DNA from: Undaria pinnatifida
Lineage: Eukaryota; Sar; Phaeophyceae; Laminariales; Alariaceae
Assembly: GCA_012845835.1 (NCBI GenBank)
Contig: JABAKD010000023.1
Span: 8,073,147-8,137,146 of the forward strand
Direction: 5' to 3'
DNA length: 64,000 nucleotides
This document shows, piece by piece, positions 31,052 through 40,084 of this stretch. The first letter of the stretch is position 1. The number at the start of each line of letters is the position of its first letter. The translations under genes were made by a program, and so were the position numbers. The notes under the pieces were generated by a model. The model was not told the origin of the DNA. It saw only the letters and a program-made list of their open reading frames with translations, and ran no database searches.

Positions 31052-31713
31052 TGTTATAAGGCTTAGTTTGGGTAAGCTATTGGTTAACCTTTTGCAAGTG
31101 GTCAAACGGACTAATACCCCTCTAATTCCTTAACAAATGGCGTCGTCGACAGACCATGGGTTTTTGGGTCGTGGGTTCGATCCCCACATCCACCATAAAA
31201 AAACTTTTTCAGATTTTCCCTTGTCGAACTTGAAAAATACTCTCCCCGGTATACCCAGGAAATGAAACGGCTTGGATATTTTGACAGGTCCGCCCGTATA
31301 TCCGGCCGACCTGCTATCCCGCCGTTTCAAGGGGGGAGAGTGTTATAAGGCTTAGTTTGGGTAAGCTATTGGTTAACCTTTTGCAAGTGGTCAAACGGAC
31401 TATTACCCCACTAAAGACCTTAACAAATGGCGTCGTCGACAGACCATGGGTTTTTGGGTCGTGGGTTCGATCCCCACATCCACCATAATAAACTTTTTCA
31501 GATTTTCCTATGGCGAACTTGAAAAATACTCTCCCCGGTATACCCAGGAAATGAAACGGCTTGGATATATTGACAGGTCCGCCCGTATATCCGGCCGACC
31601 TGGTATCCCGCCGTTTCAGGGGGGGAGAGTGTTATAAGGCTTAGTTTGGGTAAGCTATTGGTTTACCTTTTGCAAGTGGTCAAACGGACTAATACCCCTC
31701 TAATCCCTTAACA
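31052..31713 (+). mobile_element. TRIM-like miniature LTR element, tandem LTR-int-LTR-int-LTR
   Basis: Three near-identical 84-85-bp LTRs (31,052-31,135; 31,341-31,425; 31,630-31,713), each TGTTATAAGG...TTAACA, separated by two ~205-bp internal segments. A purine tract (GGGGGGAGAG) precedes LTR2 and LTR3. The flanks share ACAA (31,048-31,051 and 31,714-31,717), a 4-bp target duplication. No coding capacity, so it depends on another element for replication. The three-LTR tandem form is known for TRIMs and can arise by recombination between LTRs. Confidence 0.75.
31138..31197 (+). other. tRNA-like segment with A/B boxes inside TRIM
   Basis: TGGCGTCGTCG (A-box-like, also where a primer binding site would start) and, about 37 bases on, GTGGGTTCGATCCCCAC: a perfect 5-bp T-arm with a canonical B box, followed by ATCCACC. 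It repeats at 31,428-31,487 and 35,043-35,095. The 5' half does not fold as a tRNA, so it is a tRNA-like remnant, not a tRNA gene. Confidence 0.5.
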
Positions 31714-32133
31714 ACAACACACGCATTATACCCGGTACTGCTCTATGTTCGAAAGAAAGCACACAGCGCAGCGACACAGCACCGCAGCGAAGGGCACGGC
31801 ACCGCACCGCATGGCTCCGCACGGCTCCGCACGGCGCTACGCTGCGCTGCTGGGCCATATAAAGCCGGATTGATCTGAGCTGGGCGTGCACGTGATCCAA
31901 CAGCGTAGTATCTGATGGTACGTACAAACCTGGTGTAGTAGTACCGGTATGTACTATTATATTGGCGTTTCGTATATCGAACGAAGCTGGAAAGCAAAGA
32001 AAAGCTGGAAAGGTTCCGCAAGTAATATGGAAGTTGGAGCTCTGAGAGGCCAGGGATGGGCAATCCCTGAGAAAGACAAAATTAAGTAAGTCTATTGTCC
32101 CGGGTATACCAGTAAATAAATGGCTAATATGCT

Positions 32134-32643
32134 CAAAGATGTCGGTTGTCAAATTTCTGACCCTTCGGCGGGCTGTCGAGGGCAAAACACCTTGACAGAT
32201 GGCCTCGACAGCCCCAAACCAGGGGATGATTCAATCACATCCCCGTTTAGCCAAAAACGCCTGACAATTTCACTGAAACCGGCGGGTATTTTTTTCTAAA
32301 GCTGTCTCGCGCTTGCGTGAGCGTGTTGTGTCCGGGGAACGATGATGCAGCTGGCCGATAGTAGACCTCGAGTACGCAGCGTGCCCACGGATAGAGCGGG
32401 TTGGGGTCGGGGGAAGTACTAGAATCGTGCACTTGTGCTCTCGCACGAGTAAAAAAGTCCGAAGTACTTCGTAGTATCTGAATAATAACATGTCATATAT
32501 TAACTATATAGGGGTTTCCAAACAGATATGGAGGCGTTATCCTACCCGGGGATAGGGGACACTTTGTCATGACAGCCCGAAACCCCTCGGCAGACAGTCT
32601 CGACACCTCGACCACTCGGCAGCTCGCTGACAACCGACATCTT
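32134..32643. mobile_element. ~510-bp inverted-repeat unit (MITE-like)
   Basis: CAAAGATGTCGGTTGTCA at 32,134 is mirrored by TGACAACCGACATCTTTG near 32,629-32,646. Weaker pairing extends through the CTGTCGAG-type segments for about 90 bp on each side. Non-coding. Confidence 0.5.
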
Positions 32644-33120
32644 TGAATATGCTTAGTTTTCACCCGTTTTTGATTGTATCTAAGCTAATCAAATGCCTTC
32701 ATATATTATATACAGTACATCCAATCAGAGGTAATACATTGGTCCCCTCTAGACGAACGTCACTTTCGCTGGGATGGAACGCCATCTTGGTGCCTGAAAG
32801 AAGGGAGGCCAAGAGGTTCACAGCAGCTTCGTCCCCCTTCCACATTAAACACCACTTTACCCCTGCCACAAACGTAGCTCTCTCCTTCCCTTCACCTCCG
32901 ACGGTCGAGCACCGTGGCTACAGAGGGCAACTCGTCTGGCAGCACGAAGGAACTTCGTTCGGCTGTTGCGCGGGCGTATCTGGCAACCAGTCACGCGTAC
33001 AGGGCCTCTGGGAAAGGCAGTGGGTGACAGGAGACGTACTCGTGCTCCGGGGCGGCCGAGCCACCGAAACTGAAGCAGGATCCGTCGCAGTACTGCTAAA
33101 TTATCATATCGTACAACAGT

Positions 33121-33390
33121 CCATGTTTGACGAGTACTATGTGGTACATATCGTAGTACGAGTACGAATGAGTGTGATCACAACAACAAATACACGTATT
33201 TCATTATCGCTCGCTCGTTCGGTCGCCCGCCGTCGCTCTTGTTACTACTATGATCCATGATAATACTTTGTTTTGATGTGATGAATACCTTAGTACATGT
33301 TTGACGAGAGTACTCGTATACGTGATACATACCGTAGAACGAGTACGAATGAGTGTGATTAAGACAACAAATGCATGCATTCAATTACCA
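33121..33390. repeat. ~175-bp direct duplication
   Basis: ATGTTTGACGAG...CGAGTACGAATGAGTGTGAT occurs at 33,122-33,180 and again at 33,296-33,360. A 205-codon plus frame (32,643-33,260) overlaps it and the inverted-repeat unit. I do not regard that frame as a gene. Confidence 0.45.
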
Positions 33391-33597
33391 ACTACACAAT
33401 AGACATATACCTTGTACAAGTACACCTCATGAAAAGCGTCAGCAGGCCAAAAAACGAGAGGTTCATCGATGGGCAGTCGCGTGGCTCGTGGGGTGTGCTT
33501 TTCGCTTGATTTTAGACTGTACCCGTTTTTGAGACAACAGTGGCCGGGTATACCCGTTTTTGGGTATTGCCCTTTATATTATATACCTGTCTAGGCC

Positions 33598-34029
33598 CTA
33601 GCCATACAACTCAAAGTGACCGCCCGTAACCTCTCGTAACCTCGTTCCGCATGTACTATATACTCTGCTGCCCCTTGTCTCCGCAGATGAAGGTAGCTGC
33701 GTAAGGTCGTACACCCACACCATTACATCGCCGTGTGTGAACATACCGTCTCTCGAGTATTGCGGCGTCCACGGGATCGGACCTTTACGCGCGATGGTCA
33801 CCGGCACGATGTCCTGGCCACGGTACTCAGACGGTTCGACACAAACCAACGCCGTGGATTCGAAAGGCAGCTCCTTTTTCATTCGTAGAAACAACTGCTG
33901 CAGAGCGAAGTCTTTGTTGCTACGATCTTCGCCACATCGGGACCAAATCTCCGAGAATACTCCGTGGGTCCGGTGATGATGCCTTGCCAAATGAGAAGCC
34001 ACATAACCTGTCTGTTCTTGGCGCGGCAT
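33598..34029 (-). CDS. hypothetical ORF, 143 aa
   Basis: Protein-like content (ALQQLFLRMKKELPFES, DGMFTHGDVMVWVYDLTQLP) with balanced composition. The frame just upstream has a CPEC pair and a His-rich stretch, suggesting a longer, frame-broken gene on this strand. No family is recognised. Its position between T1 and T2 makes a transposon origin likely. Confidence 0.3.
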   Translation of the reverse strand: MPRQEQTGYVASHLARHHHRTHGVFSEIWSRCGEDRSNKDFALQQLFLRMKKELPFESTALVCVEPSEYRGQDIVPVTIARKGPIPWTPQYSRDGMFTHGDVMVWVYDLTQLPSSAETRGSRVYSTCGTRLREVTGGHFELYG

Positions 34030-34285
34030 TCAGGACAGCTGGGGTGGGTTTGGGGGTGCACCGTACAACACAAAAAAAATGAAGGGGTGCGGTGTAAATA
34101 CGGAGGTTTGCCAGGTGAGATGGAGTCTTCGTGGCGAAAGCTCTCAGCACACGGTAGGGGATAGAGCAGAATGTTGCTGAGCTCCTAACAAGAGGAGCTC
34201 AATATCTCACCCCCGACATATTTTATAATTCGAATCAGAAGAGGCATTCGTTCGCGCAACCCGACCAACACTTCTGTACCCTACT

Positions 34286-34711
34286 TCAAACAAAAGAAAA
34301 AAATGTACATTTTCTAGACAATCTCGGGCGGTAGTTCCTCACGTGAGGAGCGCAAACATTTCTTGACTCAGAAAAAGTGCAACCCCTACAAACATGCAAA
34401 ACGTTTGTGGTCCAACTAAGAACGCCCAGACCGAACTTATTTTCTAGCAAGAGAGCGTACACGCCGCGAGAACGCCCCTTGGGTTTCGGTTGCCACGACC
34501 TTGCTGACTTCATGGCGCAGCCGGCGACGTGAATTTCCTTTCTTTGCTGATGACCCCTGGCGCGGTTACGTACATCAGGTCTACGTAAATTCGTCAAAAC
34601 ATCGACGAACGAGAACTCCCTGCCGAAAACTGCTGTGTTGATCTTCTTAACGAGTGCAAACGATTTTTTTCTGTTCAATGTGGTTTCCGCCTCGACGATC
34701 CACGTCTGCAA
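34286..34711 (-). CDS. hypothetical ORF, 141 aa
   Basis: Basic protein with three CX2C/CX-type Cys near the C-terminus (CRGCTF) and an N-terminal helical part (TTLNRKKSFALVKKIN). Its start lies 25 bp from the left end of T2, so an original longer gene may have been cut by that insertion. No family is recognised. Confidence 0.3.
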   Translation of the reverse strand: MQTWIVEAETTLNRKKSFALVKKINTAVFGREFSFVDVLTNLRRPDVRNRARGHQQRKEIHVAGCAMKSARSWQPKPKGRSRGVYALLLENKFGLGVLSWTTNVLHVCRGCTFSESRNVCAPHVRNYRPRLSRKCTFFSFV

Positions 34712-34956
34712 AGCGCGCGAAAATAAAATCGAAAGTTAGGCCATTTCTTTTACACATTCGGATTCCGCCGGTCGAAAACGGCCTTTCACAACTGGACTTT
34801 TTTCGACTGGAATCTTCTGGTCCTTCTTCTTATCGTCAGTCGAGTCGATTTTATAGTGTTTGTGTTCTTCATAGAAACGGCTGTTGTGAGGGAGTACTAC
34901 TGCTGTACGGCAGTCGCAATCGTTTGGCAGCTTTGTGCTTCCCGTTTTCTCCGCGA

Positions 34957-35716
34957 TGTTATAAGGCTTAGTGTTGGTAAGATATTGGTTAACCATGTGC
35001 AAGTGGCCAAACGGACTGATACCCCACTATTACCTCAACAAATGGCGTCGTCGATAGACCATGGGTTTTTGGGTCGGGGGTTCGATCCCCACCATCACAC
35101 GCCCCCAATAATATACTGGTGCCAAAACCGTCAGATTTATCCCCTCGAAATGATTTATAGCTTACATGTAGCTTACATTCACAAATTGCCCCTTTTCCCC
35201 CCCCGCTCGCTTTTGATCAAAACCAGGCCCCCCTTTCCCTTCACAGCTGTCAGATTTTGTCCCCCTCAGAAACGGGTTTTATAGTTTCTGCGCACAGACT
35301 GACTAAAATCATCCTGTTGACCCTGATAGCTACACTGTAGTTGTAAGGGGAGTCGCCGGCCTATATCTTTAATGAGGACACACAACTCGTAATGCGCGCG
35401 ATCGGAGTATCACACACAGCTTGCAAAGATGAGTTTTGACGAAATCTTCGATCTCACAGCTGGAGTGTATTTTAATTTTTATAATAATAAACTTTTCAGA
35501 TTTTCCCCATGTCGAACTTGGAAAATGCTCTCCCTGGTATCCCCAGGAAATGAAACGGCTTGGATAATCGACGGGTCCGCCCGTATATCTGGCCGACCTG
35601 CTATCCCGCCGTTTCAGGGGGGGAGAGTGTTATAAGGCTTAGTGTGGGTAAGCTATCGGTTAACCATGTACAAGTGGCCAAACGGGCTAATATCCCACTG
35701 TTCGACTACCTTAACA
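34957..35716 (+). mobile_element. TRIM locus 2, interrupted by RepA
   Basis: LTRs at 34,957-35,040 (84 bp) and 35,628-35,716 (89 bp) flank an internal region that matches the other locus at both ends but is split by ~370 bp of RepA. The 4-bp flanks GCGA (34,953-34,956 and 35,717-35,720) are a target duplication of the same length as at locus 1. Confidence 0.7.
35118..35485 (+). repeat. RepA, most complete copy, with conserved short ORF
   Basis: Reads ACTGGTGCCAAAACCGTCAG ... GACTGACTAAAATCATCCTG ... CGATCGGAGTATCACACACA, then an ATG at 35,429 beginning MSFDEIFDLTAGVYFNFY, and ends at an AATAAT that also flanks its left side. Relatives: 30,404-30,575; 36,436-36,480; 50,550-50,655; and 50,664-51,166 joined to 58,070-58,225. 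Confidence 0.65.
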
Positions 35717-36087
35717 GCGAGCAACGGCTCGACGAACCCGCGTCCCACCGAGTTGATGGCTTGGGCTTCGCCGAAAGCCGCTAAAGCTACGTTCATGCAG
35801 TTGCACTAAGCCGAGAGCCGCCAAAGGTTTAGCTGGAGCAGCCGTTGTTGGGAGCATGGGATCGATACCGCGCGTTGCTGCCGTCGTGTGATACACGCTG
35901 CTGGCGAGCGGAGCTAGGAATGCGCCACGCTGACTTGCTGCGAGTAGCAACAGCAGTAATAGTCAAGCCAGCGTCAGCGCCTTGAATGATAATGCAGTGT
36001 GGTACCTGGTATGGGTGTGTGGGTGTGTGGCCGTGTGGGTGAGTGTTTGGTGGTGGCATGAGCGATGCGATCGGATCAAAAAAGACG

Positions 36088-36285
36088 CGTAAAACTTTTC
36101 GACTGCGTTTTTCGACTGGAGGATCCAGTCGAACACGTCGCGTTTTTCGACTGGATCCGCCAGTCGGAATTCTCAGTCGAAAAAAGCTGAGTCGTAAAAG
36201 CCCTTTTTCGACTGTGTAAGAAAGCTCAACTTGGGCTTCAGTCGAAACAGGCCGTTTTCGACTGAAATATCCGACTGTATAAGAA
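36088..36285. repeat. cluster of about 11 TTCGACTG/CAGTCGAA motifs
   Basis: The octamer-like motif (mostly extended to TTTTTCGACTG) occurs in both orientations about every 20 bp, with a few one-base variants. It sits at the right end of T2. Two or three copies also sit at the left end (34,765-34,850), so it looks like a subterminal binding-site array. Confidence 0.55.
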
Positions 36286-36529
36286 ATGGCCTAACCATTA
36301 TAATGGAGAACAGCAGAAAACACATGTTTATATATAGAATAAACTATATAGGTCTAGACTATGTACATATATATTGATAAATAGGACCCCTCCCAATAAA
36401 AAACTCACCCCTATAGACTAGTCTAGTATATTACAAGTACCAACAACGCAGCTTGTAAAGATGAGTATTGACCCGAAATTCATCGAACTCACACTTGACG
36501 TCCTGAAACTATTTTCATAAAATACTAGA

Positions 36530-37246
36530 TTATGTATCCGTGCGGATCATTGAAGTGCTCGAACCCGTTTCCCGCTGTCGTTTGACCAAGCACCAACCCC
36601 TAGCCCGCAACATCCTGTTGTAGTATATTACCTCTGCATCGTAGAACATTGTCGGATACGCCTGCGCCAAGGCGTCGGTTGACGCAGCAAAGCCTATTGC
36701 GTACACCACGTTGGCTTTAACCTCCGATATCACGTGGCGGTGAACTGCAGAGGTCCTTCCAAGGAAAAAAGGGAAGGGGTCCTTCACGAAAAACGGAAAC
36801 TGCGGTAGTGCCCCCCTCATCCCACCCTTGTAACGACTCCGCAACCCTTGCCTGGCAGTTCTGGGGATGGCAAACACAGCAAGAGAACGGCGGTAAACAC
36901 AAGGCGGGGAGGTCGGCAGCTTGTGCTAGGAGAAACGGTTGTGCGCGCGATCAGTTGCTTCTGCGCTAAATGGGAGAAAAATATCACAAAGCAAGTTGCA
37001 AAACAACCCACCCTAGGCTCCCTCTTGTTCTCTCCGCAGTTCCGGCATTTGCCTAAGTAGTCCAAGAGGTCGAGCAACAGAAACACGTAGAACAGCTCTC
37101 CACGTCAACTTCTGCGTCCATCCCTTGACAACTACGTCTCTTGTTGTTTTGCAATGCCGACAGGGCGGCCGTCCTTCTGGTAAGCCGCGAGGGTGAGTTG
37201 GCTCGGGCACCCAGACGAACACGGAACGGAGGTGGTCGTCGCCCAC
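36530..37246 (-). pseudogene. decayed zinc-ribbon ORF, transposon-like
   Basis: Spread over at least three frames. First piece: VWVPEP..., PPCRHCKTTRDVVVKGW, later LPR/LRQM. Second: KCRNCGENK. Third: ALPQFPFFVKDPFPFFLGRTSAVHRHVISEV. Two CX2C pairs around a Gly-Trp and followed by an FPFF segment recall zinc-ribbon regions (DUF6729-like) found in some algal and fungal transposon proteins. I recognise this from pattern only. Frame changes make it non-functional. Confidence 0.35.
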
Positions 37247-37249
37247 GTT

Positions 37250-37980
37250 GACCGGGTTGCGCGCCAGCGTGGCATCGGAAGGATGTACCTACAAGTTGTT
37301 GTACGGATACGAACCAGTCAGTTTGTGCCTGCCGGCCTCTTGGGAGATCTCATGCTTGATCTGTGCGAGAAATTCCTCCGGCGACGTCGAAGACGCCTCG
37401 TGGTATACGAAGTACAGAGGCACGAGCGGAGCGGCCGGACGTGTCACAACGCCTGTATCTAGAAAAACCGACAGTGCCGCCTGCCTCCGGATAGCCGAAC
37501 GAGAGCGTACGAGTACGTAGGGCTACAAAATCTACTGCATGTACATGCTGACCAGACGGCTAGCCTTCAGTGTTCATCTACTCGTAAACGTACCAGACCA
37601 CAACCGCAAGATGCGTAATTTGGTACTGCGGTACACAAGTAACTGCTGGACGTGGAGGAGATGGCGGTTCAATACAAGCAGCATCTTCGCGTTGCCCGTG
37701 TCGTGAATCATGCCATACTCATGATACTCGTCGCTTCCCAGGGTGGTAATAGGAAAGCAGACTTAAATTACAATTTACGGGGAAAGCACACATGGGAAGT
37801 CGGTGGCCGTTGTAATTAAGTTTTAGACTACAGTGCGAAACGTACCTTTTCTAGGAAAAAAACAATCCTGAGCCAGCGTTCCTATCGCACTTTGTACTAG
37901 GCGTCCTGCACTGTACTTGGTATATGACACTGAACAATAAAAGGGTAGCCAGAAATCCAGACTGAAAGTCAAGAGGGGGG
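37250..37980. other. no feature recognised
   Basis: No repeat match elsewhere in the window and no convincing frame. Plus frames of 89-90 codons near 37,200-37,520 overlap each other and look accidental. Confidence 0.35.
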
Positions 37981-37984
37981 GCGG

Positions 37985-38095
37985 ATCGGGAGCAGTTTTG
38001 TTTTAGTGTCGTGGAAGGCACCCTTTCCAAAATATGAATCCCAGCCCGGGTCATACTTCTTTTTCTTATTAGGGGTCCTGTACTGCTGTTGTACT
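37985..38095. repeat. short dispersed repeat, three copies
   Basis: GGGAGCAGT...TAGTGT(C/A)G...CCCGGGTCATACTT type segment, also at 58,388-58,480 and 58,650-58,750. It flanks the 3' end of DIRS2. Confidence 0.4.
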
Positions 38096-38101
38096 GTTGT
38101 A

Positions 38102-38170
38102 CTGTAGTATTCTTCTGAGGCTTCACCGATCATTTAAAGTAAGTATTGGATTAGATGAGGTCTCCTGCCC
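38102..38170 (-). repeat. B2 of DIRS2
   Basis: Starts CTGTAGTATTCTTCTGAGG; shares AAGTATTGGATTAGATGAGG with DIRS1. Confidence 0.7.
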
Positions 38171-38546
38171 CGAAGCAGGAGGGTCTCGCCCGGGATGTAC
38201 CTCCGCGCTCAGCGCTCAGCGCGGCTGTAATCCAAAAAAAAAAAAAAAAACACGGCGCAGAAGCTACTCAGCACGCAGGATGTCTAGGGTGGTCCAAAAT
38301 GGTTTATGCTTTCCCTTGTTCTTGCCCGTTGGGCGGGCGTTGAAGGCAATAGTTGTGGTTCCGGTAATATGCCTCAGGCTCAAATAGGCCGGAACCAACA
38401 GCTTTGTTCCAATCTCGGATCCATTTGAAGAAATCCCTGGTTGCCTCCGCACGGGGCTGAGTGTGGCATGGCGCTCGCAGACTTCTCCGGTCCGCAAAGG
38501 TTGTAAAACAAGAAACTACCGCATGCATAAGCTGGGTGGGTGGGAT

Positions 38547-38705
38547 GGTCAGTATTTCCCCTTCAACGTATGTTCTCTGGCTTTGGGTTCGTGGGAAAAT
38601 GCACAATGATCGATGTGGCCTAGATTCTACAAGGAATTCACCAATTCTAAATCATGGAGCCACCTCCGCACCATCGATGTCTCATTTTCTGGAAACTCGA
38701 TTTTA
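38547..38705 (-). repeat. A2 of DIRS2
   Basis: About 159 bp ending CTCGATTTTA; matches A1 at 50,355-50,512 (TTCAACGTATGTTCT, CACAATGATCGATGTGGCC). Confidence 0.75.
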
Positions 38706-38790
38706 CTGTAGTATTCTTCTGTGGCTTCACCGATCATTTAAATTAAGTATTGAATTAGATGAGGCCTCCTCCCCCAGCCGGTGGGCCTAC
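38706..38790 (-). repeat. B1 of DIRS2
   Basis: Directly follows A2; matches B2 at 38,102. Confidence 0.7.
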
Positions 38791-39065
38791 CCATACTTCC
38801 AGTGCTTCTTATACTCTGCATCGGCTACCGGACTGGGGTCGTCGCCTCACCCAAACTTCATATAAATTGGTTCCATACAGTGGCGTGCACGAGGCGAAGG
38901 ACCGGTGGGTGAGGTAAATCAATTAGGATTAGCCTACGTTTGCGTTCGCTTAGAAGCACCGTCACTGGTTTGATAGGTGCTCTCCGTAAGAGCAGCAGCA
39001 GTCACCGTAAAACATACATGGTACCTCGGTACTGCTTGTTCCATGTTCTAAACATCAGTATGATG

Positions 39066-39400
39066 TAAGCTCGTCACGGAGTGGGTGTTCCTGCAGGACG
39101 AGTTCGTCCCAAACCGCTTCGTGTTTGCGCACGAAACCCGGCACAAACGCGCTTTTCCCCGCGCCGGCGTCCTACGCCGGGGCATGCCACGACCACCGTC
39201 GGAGCGACCATTGCATCGGGTCCCGAAATGCGTCCGCCCAAACAGGCAATGTGGGCGAGAGGTTGAGAATCGATCATGTATCCCCCCACCGATGTTCGTC
39301 GGCGGAAAACTGACGGTGGAATTAAGGGTAGAATAGGCCGCACGCCAGTCTGGTGATGATTCAGGTGCCGAAGCATTTTTATCCGTGCTCACCTACCGCG
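39066..39400 (-). pseudogene. pol N-terminal remnant of DIRS2
   Basis: Plus-strand sequence matches 11,650-11,990 of DIRS1 at about 75%, including GCATCGGGT(C/T)CCGAA and TTCGTCGGCGGAAA. The minus frame is broken. All RT catalytic motifs are deleted between about 38,930 and 39,066. Confidence 0.65.
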
Positions 39401-39679
39401 AATGCCAATACAAGACTTTCTGAATGTCAATACACAGCAACGTACGTTAGAAACGGGGGGCAAACATTTTACGCCCCTTGTTCTGCTGAACAACTAAGCG
39501 AGTGTCAAAGTGATGCTGTGTGTCCAGCCAATCAATCGAGGAAACCTGAAGGTAGCACAGACACTAACAACGCGACTCCGGGCCTTTCCTATCTACCATT
39601 ACCTAACAGCGAAATTAAGATGTAACGAAATAGGAACAGCTGCCATGAGTCACGCATGTGTCTGCGATACTATCAGAAG

Positions 39680-40080
39680 CTAGCGAAAAAAAAATAATAA
39701 AAAACAATAATTGTAAACAGGGCCTGCAACCGAGATTTATAGTGAGCCCGCTCAGCTATCGCCCGGGCGGACCGGGGGCGGGCGGCGGAATGGAAGCGCC
39801 TCCCCGGCGACCCCGACCCCGTCCCCACCTCCAACTCCCCTGGCGCGCGGGCGTTGCGTGCTTTTCCCCGCGGCGCCCAGATGGGGGGGGGTTGGGGGCT
39901 GCTGGGCCAGCGATGCGCCCACCCACTCGTCGCGGCGTACACCCTGCCTGTGCATGTAAGCCCAATTCACGTGGAGAGGGGCCCGGGGATGGGGCCGTCG
40001 AAAGGTAGCTGTACTGGGTTGCGGAAGAGCTGTATTTAGCGTGTCAAGTCCTTGTAGCAGCAGCGGGTTTACCCGCCACA
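39680..40080 (-). pseudogene. gag C-terminal remnant of DIRS2
   Basis: GC-rich sequence matching the Gly/Pro/Arg-rich region at 13,500-13,880 in order and strand (APRGKARN motif). The zinc knuckles are lost. It passes directly into the satellite through a block (40,050-40,260) that matches 14,215-14,400. Confidence 0.6.
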
Positions 40081-40084
40081 CCGC

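Larger units (their letters stand above)
30581..33573. mobile_element. T1: ~3-kb element with ~110-140 bp terminal inverted repeats
   Basis: The left end AGGGCAATACCC...GGGTATACCCGG is mirrored by the right end CCGGGTATACCC...GGGTATTGCCCT (33,433-33,573). Homology continues through TCAAGCGAAAAGC and CCACGAGCCACGCGA. A target duplication could not be fixed because both flanks are T/A-rich. The interior holds a Z-like hairpin, a TRIM array and a small inverted-repeat unit. No transposase frame is seen. Confidence 0.6.
34736..36294. mobile_element. T2: 1.56-kb inverted-repeat element
   Basis: The left end TTAGGCCATTTCTT..., TCGGAT, TCGAAAACGGCC is mirrored at the right by GGCCGTTTTCGA, ATCCGA, AAGAAATGGCCTAA. 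The interior contains TRIM locus 2 and, within that, RepA. Near the right end is a dense TTTTCGACTG cluster. No transposase is visible. Confidence 0.6.

Noticed and set aside
31138..31197. A functional tRNA gene
   Set aside because: The T-arm and 3' acceptor half are good, but no matching 5' acceptor strand, D arm or 7-base anticodon loop can be formed, and the segment repeats with the TRIM.
32643..33260. 205-codon plus frame
   Set aside because: Crosses the end of an inverted-repeat unit and a direct duplication, has no recognisable motif, and has no second copy.
30581..33573. T1 as a typical PIF/Harbinger or hAT element
   Set aside because: The A/T-rich flanks give neither a convincing 3-bp TWA nor an 8-bp duplication, and no transposase is visible, so the superfamily was left open.
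35829..36059. Telomere-like GGGTGTGT tract near 36,009-36,060
   Set aside because: Short, irregular, and embedded inside T2; no telomeric hexamer or heptamer periodicity.
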